A stretch of 40,716 nt of DNA from an uncultured Acetatifactor sp. (GCA_947584035.1 CANPWJ010000003.1:1-40716); one strand, 5' to 3'; shown: positions 6,724-15,352, counted from the first letter of the stretch. Numbers and translations: made by a program. Notes: a model not told the origin generated them from the sequence alone.

Positions 6724-7791
6724 TCAGTTTTCGGTGGACTCCCTGAAAATCAAGCTTGTCTCGGTGTGGATCGTGCGGTAATTCAAGGACGGTTCTTTGA
6801 TTCGGGATATCAGCAGATGTACTGCGGAGAATCCCATGATCTGACTGTGAATATGCACGGTAGTCAGGGACGGAGAGATCACCTTGGATTCCGGCGAATC
6901 GTCGAAGCCGCACAGGTAGACGTCCTTGGGAACGGATATCCCCAGCTTGTTGAATACCTTCAGCGTATCCACCGCAATAAAATCATTGGCACAGATAAAC
7001 ACATCCGGCAGCTTGTCTATTTTCTCTATTTCTTCTAGCAGGTATTCCCTGTATTCTTCAAAACCGGGATTTTTGACATTGCTTTTGTTGCCTGTGATGC
7101 AGCAGTTTTCCGGACAGGGCAGACCAAGTAAGAACATGGCGCTGCGATAGCCCATATAGCGCTCGAAGAAAGACTGACAGTGTCGAATATCCCCGATAAA
7201 TCCGATCCTCTTTCTGCCCCGGTCAGCCATCTCCCGGACAAAGCGCCGGATATTAGACTGATTGTCCATATAGAGATGGTCCGCCTTGAGCGGTCCGTTC
7301 TGATTGTAGACGGGAGAGTCTACGAAGAGGACGGGCGTATCCAGAGCGCTGAGCATGGAACAGTAATTGAAATCAAACATCTCGATGCAGATAATTCCTG
7401 CGGTACGGTCCTCCGCATAGGAAGCGGGGAGCAGAAGCTGTTCGATCTCGTGCTCCTGGAGACGGTGCATTGTAAAGCTGTAGCCCAGCACAGAGAGCTC
7501 TCTCTGGAATTTATCCAGCATGGTGGAGGCAAAATGGGAGCTTCCTATGAAATTGGAAGTAAACAGGGCGATTTCTCGCTTGTCTGTGGGGACAGGAACG
7601 GAATCTTCCAATTCCAATTTGGAGATATTGACATAGGAAAACTGTTTATATCCCATCTCGATTGCTTTTTTCAGTACTTTTTCTCTGGTGGCTTCGGCGA
7701 GGATACCTGTGTTGTTGATGGCCTTGGAGACGGTATTGCGGGAGACGCCCAGCTCGTCGGCGATATCCTGAATGGTAACGCGAGTTGCCAT
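6724..7791 (-). CDS. LacI-family transcriptional regulator of the fructan locus
   Basis: A 355-residue LacI/GalR regulator. The N-terminal headpiece VTIQDIADELGVSRNTVSKA, at about residues 5-24, contains the helix-turn-helix, followed by the hinge region. A periplasmic-binding-like sensor domain runs from about residue 60 to the end (DRKEIALFTSNF-like start, PDVFICANDFIAVDTLKV, DVYLCGFDDSPES, PSLTTVHIHSQ). The ATG at 7791 is preferred because AAAGGA lies ten bases upstream; a GTG at 7800 is closer to that site than usual. It diverges from the ABC transporter operon and most likely controls it and itself in response to a sugar or sugar phosphate. Its own promoter is a perfect consensus overlapped by one AAATGTAAAA box. 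Confidence 0.9.
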   Translation of the reverse strand: MATRVTIQDIADELGVSRNTVSKAINNTGILAEATREKVLKKAIEMGYKQFSYVNISKLELEDSVPVPTDKREIALFTSNFIGSSHFASTMLDKFQRELSVLGYSFTMHRLQEHEIEQLLLPASYAEDRTAGIICIEMFDFNYCSMLSALDTPVLFVDSPVYNQNGPLKADHLYMDNQSNIRRFVREMADRGRKRIGFIGDIRHCQSFFERYMGYRSAMFLLGLPCPENCCITGNKSNVKNPGFEEYREYLLEEIEKIDKLPDVFICANDFIAVDTLKVFNKLGISVPKDVYLCGFDDSPESKVISPSLTTVHIHSQIMGFSAVHLLISRIKEPSLNYRTIHTETSLIFRESTEN

Positions 7792-7859
7792 AAATGTCAC
7801 ATCCTTTTTCTAGCTTCTTTATTTTACCCATGATTCTGGATTGCGGTTTTCACATATCA

Positions 7860-7888
7860 ATTATAATGCACAAATTACAATGTGTCAA
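7860..7888 (-). promoter_or_regulatory. Consensus sigma-A promoter of the LacI-family gene
   Basis: On the minus strand TTGACA (7888-7883), exactly 17 bases, then TATAAT (7865-7860): a perfect consensus promoter about 70 bases before the start codon. An AAATGTAAAA box (7887-7896) touches the -35, which fits autoregulation. Confidence 0.8.
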
Positions 7889-8005
7889 ATGTAAAAAACA
7901 TAACGGTTACTTCGCAGATGCTGTTCTGGTATGAAGCATCATAGAATGAGTCAAATGTAAAAATAATTTTTATAAATGTAAAAGATATATTGACTAAATG
8001 TAAAA
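7887..8005 (+). promoter_or_regulatory. Array of four AAATGTAAAA boxes (candidate operators)
   Basis: Exact AAATGTAAAA occurs at 7887-7896, 7953-7962, 7974-7983 and 7996-8005. Start-to-start distances are 66, 21 and 22 bases, near six and two helical turns, so all boxes face the same side of the helix. The first overlaps the regulator's -35; the last fills the spacer of the transporter promoter. A 12-base direct repeat, AATGCACAAATT, also flanks the region at 7865-7876 and 8051-8062. The boxes are not palindromic, unlike classic LacI-family operators, so which protein binds is open. Confidence 0.55.
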
Positions 8006-8018
8006 CAAGTGGTATAGT
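7990..8018 (+). promoter_or_regulatory. Promoter of the fructan transporter operon
   Basis: TTGACT (7990-7995), 17 bases, TATAGT (8013-8018). The start would be near 8025, giving a leader of about 98 bases before the first permease. The fourth AAATGTAAAA box occupies the spacer, a typical repressor position. Confidence 0.75.
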
Positions 8019-8122
8019 ATGGATACCAAATAGTGGCTCAAATTTTTACAAATGCACAAATTGCAGAAAACAGTACATAAAAGCAGGCGTAAAAAGAAAA
8101 ATGAGCGGAAGGGAGAAACGTT

Positions 8123-9049
8123 ATGAGCACAAGTACAAAAACGAAAGACGCGGGATTCCATAACAGTCTCATCTATGTCAGGCAGCACTGGCGGCTGTAC
8201 GTGTTTTTCCTGCTGCCCGCCCTGGCGCTGACGATCATCTTCAAGTACATTCCCATGGGTGGCATCCTGATTGCTTTTGAGAAGTACAATCCGATCCGGG
8301 GCATTCTGGGGAGTGAGGTGGTGGGATTCCGGCACTTCCGTCGCTTTCTCTCGTCGCCGGATTTCCTGAGTTATCTGGCGAATACACTGAAACTCAGCGT
8401 GTACGGAATGTTGTGGGGCTTTCCCGTGCCGATCCTTCTGGCGTTCCTGTTGAACAGGATCAATCGGGTAGGTGTGAAAAAGAAGATCCAGCTGGTGCTC
8501 TATATGCCGAACTTTATCTCGGTTATTGTACTTTGCGGTATCGTCCGGATCCTTCTGTCGGTTACGGGACCTGTCAATTTGTTGTTTGGTTCACAGATCA
8601 ACTTTATGACCATGCCGGAGGCTTTCCGAAGCATCTACATCGCCAGCGGCATCTGGCAGGGCGCAGGCTGGGGTTCCATCATCTATACCGCGGCGCTCTC
8701 CAATGCGAGCAAGGAGCTGAAGGAGGCGGCTGTGATCGACGGCGCCAATATCTTCCAGCAGATCAAGGCGGTGGAATGGCCTGCGATCAAGAGTACGGTG
8801 ATCATACAGTTCATTATGCAGGCGGGCAATATTATGAGTATCGGTTTTGAAAAGGCTTATGCTCTGCAGACCGACTTAAACCTTAAATCTTCGGAGATCA
8901 TCGCCACTTACGTATACAAGAAGGGCCTTATTGACGGGGATTACAGTTTCTCCACGGCAGTAGGACTGTTCAACACCGTGATCAATGTTATTTTGCTTTT
9001 GGCCGTCAACAAGATCGTTGCCAAGATGAATGACGGACAGGGATTATAG
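8123..9049 (+). CDS. Carbohydrate ABC transporter permease (LplB-like)
   Basis: A 308-residue inner-membrane permease of the binding-protein-dependent type. It has about six membrane helices, the first at about 28-48 (VFFLLPALALTIIFKYIP). The ATPase-contact loop ELKEAAVIDGANIFQQIKAV is at about 200-219 and fits the EAA-DGA consensus. The N-terminal RQHWRLYVFFLLPA and the PMGGILIAFEKYNP segment are typical of the LplB/YtcP-associated branch that imports oligosaccharides. GGGAG lies nine bases before the ATG. It is the first gene of the five-gene plus-strand operon. Together with the next permease and the lipoprotein it should form one importer; the ATPase is not in the window. Confidence 0.9.
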   Translation: MSTSTKTKDAGFHNSLIYVRQHWRLYVFFLLPALALTIIFKYIPMGGILIAFEKYNPIRGILGSEVVGFRHFRRFLSSPDFLSYLANTLKLSVYGMLWGFPVPILLAFLLNRINRVGVKKKIQLVLYMPNFISVIVLCGIVRILLSVTGPVNLLFGSQINFMTMPEAFRSIYIASGIWQGAGWGSIIYTAALSNASKELKEAAVIDGANIFQQIKAVEWPAIKSTVIIQFIMQAGNIMSIGFEKAYALQTDLNLKSSEIIATYVYKKGLIDGDYSFSTAVGLFNTVINVILLLAVNKIVAKMNDGQGL

Positions 9050-9063
9050 AAGGGAGTATTGCT

Positions 9064-9963
9064 ATGAAGAAAAAGAGCAAATTTGCCAGATATTCGATGC
9101 AAGATAAGGTGCTGCTGATCCTTGGTTTTGTGCTGTTGGGGCTGTTTGTGGTGGCGATCATAGTTCCCATGATCTATATCATTGTGGCGTCGTTTATCGA
9201 TCCGGTCACCCTGCAGAACAACGGAATTACATTTGATTTCAGCAAGTGGACACTGACCGCGTATGAGAGGGTTTTGTCCAACAAGCAGATCTGGGTGGGA
9301 TTTAAAAATGCGGTCGTCTACTCCGTTGTGTTTACAGTGGTGTCTGTCCTGGTCACCATGCTGGCCGCTTACCCCATGTCCCGGGCGGATTTCAGAGGCA
9401 GAAAATTCTTTAATGTGCTCTTTGTGATCACGATGTTTTTTGGTGGCGGACTGATTCCCACCTACCTGTTGATCAGCAAGATGAATCTGCTGAACAGTAT
9501 GTGGGCGGTTATTCTGCCCGGCGCGTTCAGTGTGTGGAACATGATCATTGCCAGAACCTATTATCAGGGAATTCCCGGAGAGCTGCGGGAGGCGGCTGAC
9601 GTAGATGGCGCCAATGAGCTGGTATTCTTTTTTAAGATCCTTCTGCCGGTATGCACGCCCATCATTGCGACGCTGGCGCTGTGGCAGTTTGTGGGAATGT
9701 GGAACAGCTATTTCGACGCGATGATCTATCTGGACGACGCGGCGAAGCAGCCTCTGCAGCTTGTACTTCGTTCCATCCTGATACAGAACCAGCCGGAACA
9801 GGGCATGATTTCCGATATGCAGAGTACGGCGGCGAGGGCCCAGCTGGCGGAGCTGTTGAAATACGCGACGATCATTATTTCCAGTCTGCCGCTTCTCGTG
9901 ATGTATCCGTTTTTCCAGAAATATTTCGATAACGGAATCATGGCGGGTTCGGTGAAGGGATAA
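9064..9963 (+). CDS. Carbohydrate ABC transporter permease (LplC-like)
   Basis: The 299-residue second permease subunit. It has about six membrane helices beginning at about 16-41 (LILGFVLLGLFVVAIIVPMI), and the coupling loop ELREAADVDGANELVFFFKI. The FFGGGLIPTYLLISKMNLLN segment and the C-terminal FFQKYFDNGIMAGSVKG are strongly typical of the LplC/YtcP branch. It starts 14 bases after the first permease with AAGGGAG before the ATG, so the two are translated from one message. A 91-base gap without recognisable structure separates it from the binding protein. Confidence 0.9.
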   Translation: MKKKSKFARYSMQDKVLLILGFVLLGLFVVAIIVPMIYIIVASFIDPVTLQNNGITFDFSKWTLTAYERVLSNKQIWVGFKNAVVYSVVFTVVSVLVTMLAAYPMSRADFRGRKFFNVLFVITMFFGGGLIPTYLLISKMNLLNSMWAVILPGAFSVWNMIIARTYYQGIPGELREAADVDGANELVFFFKILLPVCTPIIATLALWQFVGMWNSYFDAMIYLDDAAKQPLQLVLRSILIQNQPEQGMISDMQSTAARAQLAELLKYATIIISSLPLLVMYPFFQKYFDNGIMAGSVKG

Positions 9964-10054
9964 TCTGTGGCGGGGGTAAAAAATGGATGTAGGTCCGTAA
10001 AAAGAAAGGAAAGAAAGTAACCATATACCAAAAAATAAGGGAAGGAGAAGTCAT

Positions 10055-11728
10055 ATGAAAAACAGGTTTTATGCAAAAATGACGGCGGCGGTGCTGTCGG
10101 CGGCGATGGTGTTTTCTCTCGCTGCATGTGGCGGCAAGGAAAATGTGGAGCTGAACAACGGAGAGTTTAAGGAGGTGGATCCATCCACGCTGCAGTTCCC
10201 GCTGGCCGAAAAGACAACTCTGACCGGAATGATCAGCTATCCGGCGAATACGGAATCCAATCCGAACAACCGCACGATTTTCAAGCGCCTTCAGGAAAAG
10301 ACCAACGTGGAGATCGAGTGGACGGCGATCCAGGCGGATCAATGGGGAGATAAGATCACTTTGTCGATGGCTAATTTGGATACGCTGACGGATTTTGTCT
10401 TTACGGCCAACTTTTCGGACAACGATCTGCTTCGATATGCGGATCAGGGCGTGATCATCCCGCTGGAGGAGTATATAGACGCGTATATGCCGAATCTTAA
10501 GGCGGTGTTTGACAAGTATCCGGAATACCGGAAGATGAGCACAGACTCGGAGGGACATATCTGGGCGCTTCCCTGGATTGAGCAGCTCGGTTCCGAGAAA
10601 ACCGCGATCCAGACGGTGAGTGAGATGAGTTTTATCAATAAGAAGTGGCTGGATTTTCTGGGATTGGATGTGCCGGAGACGACGGAGGAGTTCGAGCAGA
10701 CGCTGGCTGCTTTTCGCGATCATGCGTCCGAACTGCAGGCGGAATTTAAGATCGATGGAAGTATCATTCCCATGTCCTGTATCGTAAATGACGGCAGCCA
10801 GGATCCGGCGATCCTGCTCAACGGCTTCGGCGAAGGCTACGGTGACAACGACCAGGGAAGGCATATTGCGGTAACGGATGACCTGAAAGTAATCTGCACC
10901 GCGACACAGCCGGGATTCAAGGATGGTATTGCATGGCTTCACTCTTTGTACGAGGAGGGTCTGATCGATCCCGAGGCGTTCACGCAGGATTGGTCCACTT
11001 ATGTGTCCAAAGGGAAATCCGGGCGTTACGGCGTATGCTTCAGCTGGGATGACGCGAATATTATCGATGACTTTGAGGGTTGGGTTCCGCTGCCGGTATT
11101 GACGGCAGATACCAGGAATCTGACACCCGAGAACGGTTCCTTTACCAGCGGATATGACCGCGGACGCTGCGTGGTGACGAGTGTAGCGCAGAATCCGGCG
11201 CTGATCTGCGCATGGCTGGATCAGATGTACGACCCGTTCCAGTCTCCGCAGAACAACTGGGGTACCTACGGGGAGGACGATGGCTTTGATATTTTTGAGC
11301 TGGGCAAAAACGATCAGGGAGAGGATATGCTGGTACATGCGCCCCTGGGAGATGCTTCTCCCGTGGAGGTGAGAGAAGCCGAGAGCGTGAACGGCCCGCT
11401 GGCAGTTCTGGACGAATACTATGATGTCTATGTCACCTGCCCGGATGATGCGCAGTACCGTCTGGACTGGATCGAGCAATACTATACGCCGGATATGCAC
11501 ACCAAATATGTCTATCCGAATGTATTTATGACCCAGGAGGACACGGAAGAGCTGGCCAATCTGCAGACAGACATCACCAAGACGATTAACGCGAAGAGGT
11601 CTGACTGGATTATGAACGGGTTCACGGATGACGACTGGAACGAGTACCTGGACGATCTGGATGCGTATGGACTCAATGATATGCTTGACATTTTCCAGAA
11701 ATACCTGGATGATTATTATGCGGAATAA
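10055..11728 (+). CDS. Extracellular sugar-binding lipoprotein (LplA/YtcQ-like)
   Basis: A 557-residue solute-binding protein anchored by a lipid. The signal peptide ends in the lipobox SLAAC with Cys25. The mature part starts with an acidic linker, then has the family-typical NNRTIFKRLQEKTNVEIEWT at about 68-87 and long acidic, aromatic-rich lobes. The size (over 500 residues) is that of the LplA/YtcQ group, which binds oligosaccharides rather than monosaccharides. AAGGAGAA about seven bases upstream supports the start. Its place between the two permeases and the GH32 enzyme suggests fructo-oligosaccharides or sucrose as ligand; this is inferred from context. Confidence 0.9.
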   Translation: MKNRFYAKMTAAVLSAAMVFSLAACGGKENVELNNGEFKEVDPSTLQFPLAEKTTLTGMISYPANTESNPNNRTIFKRLQEKTNVEIEWTAIQADQWGDKITLSMANLDTLTDFVFTANFSDNDLLRYADQGVIIPLEEYIDAYMPNLKAVFDKYPEYRKMSTDSEGHIWALPWIEQLGSEKTAIQTVSEMSFINKKWLDFLGLDVPETTEEFEQTLAAFRDHASELQAEFKIDGSIIPMSCIVNDGSQDPAILLNGFGEGYGDNDQGRHIAVTDDLKVICTATQPGFKDGIAWLHSLYEEGLIDPEAFTQDWSTYVSKGKSGRYGVCFSWDDANIIDDFEGWVPLPVLTADTRNLTPENGSFTSGYDRGRCVVTSVAQNPALICAWLDQMYDPFQSPQNNWGTYGEDDGFDIFELGKNDQGEDMLVHAPLGDASPVEVREAESVNGPLAVLDEYYDVYVTCPDDAQYRLDWIEQYYTPDMHTKYVYPNVFMTQEDTEELANLQTDITKTINAKRSDWIMNGFTDDDWNEYLDDLDAYGLNDMLDIFQKYLDDYYAE

Positions 11729-11752
11729 AGCAGGGGACGGGAAGGAAGCGGA

Positions 11753-13243
11753 ATGAATATGACAAGTCAGACATTGCGGGAAGCGCGCAAATATGAGGAA
11801 GCGGCGGAAAAGAATATAGCGGCAGAGGACAGACCGGCCTTTCATCTGTCAACACGCACAGGGTGGATGAACGATCCCAACGGATTCTCTTATTACAACG
11901 GCAAATATCATCTGTTTTATCAGTACCACCCCTATGACTGTCATTGGAATTCCATGCACTGGGGGCACGCGGTGAGCACGGATCTGCTGCACTGGGAGTA
12001 TCTTCCGGCAGCCCTTGCCCCTGATGAGAGTTACGACAGAGACGGCTGCTTTTCGGGGAGCGCGGTAACGCTTCCCGACGGCAGACATCTGTTGATCTAT
12101 ACGGGTGTGCGCAAGGATCGGCGGGAGCTTGGCTCGGAGTGCGAAGAACAGACACAGTGCCTCGCGGTAGGAGATGGGACGGATTATGAGAAGTACGAGA
12201 ATAACCCCGTTATCTCCGCAAAGGATCTGCCGGAGGGGTGCAGCGCAAAGGATTTTCGGGATCCCAAGATATGGAGGAAAGAGGACGGCACTTACTGTTG
12301 TGTAGTGGGAAACTGTCTGACAGACGGGGATGGCCAGGTTCTGCTGTTCGTGAGCGCGGATGGCTTTGACTGGAAATTCAAGAGCGTGCTTATGGCCAAC
12401 AAGGGACGTTTCGGCAGGATGTGGGAGTGTCCCGACTTCTTTCCATTGGGGGATGAATGGGTGTTGCTTGTGAGTCCCCAGGATATGCTGCCGGAAGGTT
12501 TCGAGTACCACAACGGCAACGGGACTTTGTGCCTGATCGGGGAGTACGATGAAGAAAAAGGTACGTTTACGCCGCGTCACGACCAGTCCATTGACTATGG
12601 GATCGATTTCTATGCCTCGCAGACGATGCAGACGCCGGACGGACGTCGGATCATGGTCGGCTGGATGCAGAATTGGGACACCTGCGATTTTCGGGCGCAC
12701 GATATTTCCTGGTTCGGACAGATGAGTCTGCCGAGAGAGCTGTCTATAGAAAACGGGAGATTGTATCAGAGGCCGGTCCGAGAGCTGGAGGCATTTCGCC
12801 GCAACAGAGTTGCCTGTGAAAACGTCTGTGTATCCGGAGAGATTACGCTGGAGGGAATCAAAGGCCGGACGGTGGATATGGAGCTTTTGATCCGGCCGAA
12901 GGACGGAGAGGATCTCTATCGAAAGTTTGCGGTCCGATTTGCTCAGAATGACCGGTTTTACACATCCTTTAGCTTTCATCCCCAGGATTCCATCCTGAAG
13001 ATAGACAGGAAATTCTCCGGATCAAGGAGGGCGATTATCCATCAGCGCCGCAGCTGTGTGGACAGCAGGGACGGAAGACTGCGGCTGCGGATCATTCTGG
13101 ATCGTTTCAGCGCGGAAATCTTTGTGAATGACGGCGCGCAGGTTATGACCGCGATCCTGTATACGCCGCAGGAGGCGGACGGCATTTCCTTTTTTGCGGA
13201 GGGAGCCGTATATATGGATGTCGTAAAGTATGATCTGGTATAG
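11753..13243 (+). CDS. GH32 beta-fructosidase / sucrose(-6-phosphate) hydrolase
   Basis: A 496-residue glycoside hydrolase of family 32, which releases fructose from sucrose or short fructans with retention. The catalytic set is complete: nucleophile D41 in GWMNDPNG (37-44), transition-state stabiliser D170 in FRDPKIW, and acid/base E225 in WECPDFF. The five-bladed propeller is followed by a C-terminal beta-sandwich. There is no signal peptide, so it acts inside the cell on imported sugar. GGAAGG lies before the ATG at 11753; a second ATG two codons later is also possible. Because the neighbours are an ABC importer (no PTS) and a fructokinase, unphosphorylated fructo-oligosaccharide or sucrose is the likely substrate. 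Confidence 0.92.
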   Translation: MNMTSQTLREARKYEEAAEKNIAAEDRPAFHLSTRTGWMNDPNGFSYYNGKYHLFYQYHPYDCHWNSMHWGHAVSTDLLHWEYLPAALAPDESYDRDGCFSGSAVTLPDGRHLLIYTGVRKDRRELGSECEEQTQCLAVGDGTDYEKYENNPVISAKDLPEGCSAKDFRDPKIWRKEDGTYCCVVGNCLTDGDGQVLLFVSADGFDWKFKSVLMANKGRFGRMWECPDFFPLGDEWVLLVSPQDMLPEGFEYHNGNGTLCLIGEYDEEKGTFTPRHDQSIDYGIDFYASQTMQTPDGRRIMVGWMQNWDTCDFRAHDISWFGQMSLPRELSIENGRLYQRPVRELEAFRRNRVACENVCVSGEITLEGIKGRTVDMELLIRPKDGEDLYRKFAVRFAQNDRFYTSFSFHPQDSILKIDRKFSGSRRAIIHQRRSCVDSRDGRLRLRIILDRFSAEIFVNDGAQVMTAILYTPQEADGISFFAEGAVYMDVVKYDLV

Positions 13244-13259
13244 AGGGAGATAATACAAT

Positions 13260-14222
13260 ATGAAGCGATATGACGTGACTGCGCTGGGGGAACTGCTGAT
13301 CGATTTTACGGAAAACGGCGTAAGCGGACAGGGAAATGTCCTCTATGAGGCCAATCCGGGCGGTGCACCCTGCAACGTATTGTCCATGTTGTCCGGACTT
13401 GGGAGAAAGACGGCGTTTATCGGCAAGGTAGGGCGGGATATTTTTGGAAACCGCCTGAAATCGGCGCTGGAAGAAGTGGGAATCGACACGTGTGGACTGG
13501 TTGTGGATGAGGACGTTCGTACAACGCTCGCTTTCGTGGAGACGCTGCCCGACGGGGACAGGAACTTTTCCTTTTACCGGAATCCCGGTGCGGATATGAT
13601 GCTGCGGGAGGGAGAGCTCGCGGAGGAATTGCTGAAAAATACGAAACTATTTCATTTCGGTACGCTGTCCATGACGCACGAGGGAGTCAGAGAAGCTACC
13701 AAGAAGGCGGTGCAGACAGCCAGAGAAAGCGGCGCTTTGATCTCTTTTGACCCGAATCTGCGCCCGCCGCTCTGGCAGTCCCTGGACGAGGCGAGGGAGC
13801 AGACGGCTTATGGGTTCTCACAGTGCGATGTGTTAAAGATCTCCGACAATGAGATTCAATGGTTCAGCGGGGAAGAGGATTTCGACAAGGGTATCCGAAA
13901 ACTGCGGGAAGAGTATCCGATTCCGCTGATCCTTCTCTCTATGGGAAAGAGCGGCAGCCGCGCGTATTATCAGGATCTTTGTGTGGAGGCGCCCCCTTTT
14001 CTGCAGGAGCACACGATCGAGACTACGGGCGCCGGGGATACGTTCTGCGCCTGCTGTCTCCACTACGTACTGCAGCACGGGCTGGATCGTCTGGACAGGG
14101 ATATCCTGTCGGAGATGCTGACCTTTGCAAACGGCGCGGCTTCTATTATCACCACCCGCAAGGGCGCTCTGCGCGTGATGCCCAGTGTGCGGGAGGTGGA
14201 AGCGCTGATCGGCAGAACCTGA
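13260..14222 (+). CDS. Fructokinase, PfkB family
   Basis: A 320-residue ribokinase-type kinase expected to phosphorylate fructose at C6 with ATP. The N-terminal YDVTALGELLIDF and NPGGAPCNVLSMLSGLG bind sugar, ISFDPNLRPPLW (about 160-171) is typical of bacterial fructokinases, and the C-terminal TTGAGDTFCA holds the catalytic base D260 and the anion hole. The length is normal. AGGGAG lies about ten bases before the ATG. It starts 16 bases after the GH32 gene and ends the operon, so fructose freed by GH32 enters glycolysis directly. Confidence 0.9.
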   Translation: MKRYDVTALGELLIDFTENGVSGQGNVLYEANPGGAPCNVLSMLSGLGRKTAFIGKVGRDIFGNRLKSALEEVGIDTCGLVVDEDVRTTLAFVETLPDGDRNFSFYRNPGADMMLREGELAEELLKNTKLFHFGTLSMTHEGVREATKKAVQTARESGALISFDPNLRPPLWQSLDEAREQTAYGFSQCDVLKISDNEIQWFSGEEDFDKGIRKLREEYPIPLILLSMGKSGSRAYYQDLCVEAPPFLQEHTIETTGAGDTFCACCLHYVLQHGLDRLDRDILSEMLTFANGAASIITTRKGALRVMPSVREVEALIGRT

Positions 14223-14238
14223 ACCAGACCGCGAAACG

Positions 14239-14302
14239 GATCAGCGAAACATCTGCCCTTGTAGGAAGGCGGATTTGCCTGAAAAGATAGGACAGAAAGA
14301 AT
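14239..14302 (+). repeat. Dispersed hairpin repeat, copy 2
   Basis: This matches the 3317-3380 repeat: GATCAG, then ATCTGCC (14251-14257), loop CTTGTAGGAA, then GGCGGAT (14268-14274). The A-to-G change in the right arm still pairs as G-U. A TTGC-type promoter follows 37 bases after the hairpin, as in copy 1. Confidence 0.6.
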
Positions 14303-14311
14303 GGTTTTGTA

Positions 14312-14340
14312 TTGCACTTTAAAGAGATAGACAATATAAT
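14312..14340 (+). promoter_or_regulatory. Promoter of the MNT/HEPN pair
   Basis: TTGCAC (14312-14317), a 17-base spacer and perfect TATAAT (14335-14340), about 50 bases before the ATG at 14391. Confidence 0.65.
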
Positions 14341-14390
14341 AATATCATCTCTATATGAATCCATGAAAAAGCACTAGAGGGGATAATGAT

Positions 14391-14732
14391 ATGCCAATCA
14401 GAATAGATGATTTGTTAAAACAATATGTAAATAAGATAAAAGGAATTTATGGGCATCATTTAAAGGCAGTTATATTATATGGTTCTTATGCACGCGGTGA
14501 TTATAGAGAAGATTCTGATATTGATATTATGATTTTGCTTAACCTCACAGAGTTGGAAATTGAAAACTATGGACATAAACTGTCAGATATGACCTATGAT
14601 TTTAATATGGATTATGATGTGGATATTAAGCCTATTGCAAAATATGAGGATCATTTCAAATATTGGTTAAAGGCATATCCATTTTACGCAAATGTTGAAC
14701 GGGAAGGGATAAAATTGTATGAAGCAGTATGA
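14391..14732 (+). CDS. mntA: MNT-type nucleotidyltransferase, antitoxin of a HEPN/MNT pair
   Basis: A 113-residue minimal nucleotidyltransferase. The motif GSYARGD (31-37) followed by DSDID (41-45) is the polymerase-beta-type active site, with metal-binding D43 and D45. In studied HEPN/MNT pairs the enzyme silences its HEPN partner by adding AMP to a tyrosine. The gene comes first, overlaps the HEPN gene by 14 bases and has GAGGGG eight bases before its ATG. The composition is AT-rich compared with the fructokinase gene before it, which suggests transfer. Confidence 0.88.
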   Translation: MPIRIDDLLKQYVNKIKGIYGHHLKAVILYGSYARGDYREDSDIDIMILLNLTELEIENYGHKLSDMTYDFNMDYDVDIKPIAKYEDHFKYWLKAYPFYANVEREGIKLYEAV

Positions 14733-15138
14733 GGAAGGAAATAAATTCGATTTAATGAAGTACAGGCTGGAAACTGCAAAAAGCGATTTAAAGTCAGCAA
14801 AAATACTGATAGAAGCTGAAGAATACAGAGCCGCAAACAACAGAGCTTATTATGCCATATTCCATGCAATATCAGCGCTTCATGCTCTTGATGGAAAAGC
14901 ATACAAAAGGCATAAAGATGCGCTGGGAAGTTTTAACAGGGAGTATGTAAAAACAGAGATTTTTCCAAGGGAAATAGGCAGAAAGATTTCACGGGCAGAA
15001 GAAATTCGACATGCAAGCGACTATGATGATTTTTATATCGCTACAAGGGAGAAGTCGCAGGAACAGGTTGAAACGGCAGAAGAATTGATAAAAATAGTGG
15101 AAGAATATTGTAAAAATAGTATTGACAAAGAGAGGTAA
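14719..15138 (+). CDS. hepT: HEPN-domain toxin of the HEPN/MNT pair
   Basis: A 139-residue all-helical HEPN protein. The RNase motif R(x4-6)H is seen as R42-AYYAIF-H49 within NNRAYYAIFHAISALHAL. The N-terminal RLETAKSDLKSAKILIEAEE and the C-terminal EEIRHASDYDDFY are typical of this HEPN branch. Known members cut RNA and are held in check by the MNT partner; the tyrosines next to the motif (Y44, Y45) are possible modification sites, which is inference. GGAAGGGA about nine bases upstream supports the start despite the overlap with the antitoxin. The order antitoxin-toxin is usual. Confidence 0.85.
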   Translation: MKQYEEGNKFDLMKYRLETAKSDLKSAKILIEAEEYRAANNRAYYAIFHAISALHALDGKAYKRHKDALGSFNREYVKTEIFPREIGRKISRAEEIRHASDYDDFYIATREKSQEQVETAEELIKIVEEYCKNSIDKER

Positions 15139-15260
15139 CGAGAGGTAATCAAGATTCACGGTTCGTGCAGAAAATTGCGGAAGTTGAAATATTTCTAGGA
15201 TATAATATGTAAAGAGTAGATATAAGGAAATAGATATGACATTTTACAATTTGTTTTTAT

Positions 15261-15288
15261 GTTCATATATGTATGTTCATATATGTAT
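15261..15288 (+). repeat. Tandem 14-base duplication upstream of the HNH gene
   Basis: GTTCATATATGTAT occurs twice without a gap (15261-15274, 15275-15288), about 65 bases before the HNH start. It could be a paired regulator site or simple slippage. The rest of the 15139-15352 gap is AT-rich and shows only a 10-base near-duplication, GAGAGGTAAC/GAGAGGTAAT, at the end of the toxin gene. Confidence 0.6.
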
Positions 15289-15352
15289 AAAGACAATTTG
15301 GTTATCAATTATGTCAACATGGATGAATTAAAGAGAAGTAAGGTTAGATTCT

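Noticed and set aside
8039-8062. TTTTTACAAATG as a fifth, inverted AAATGTAAAA box
   Set aside because: Its reverse complement reads CATTTGTAAAAA, which differs in the central bases, so it is not the same box.
9938-11845. A 635-codon minus-strand open frame across the binding-protein gene
   Set aside because: Antisense to a lipoprotein with a clear signal peptide and operon context; no domain in the antisense protein.
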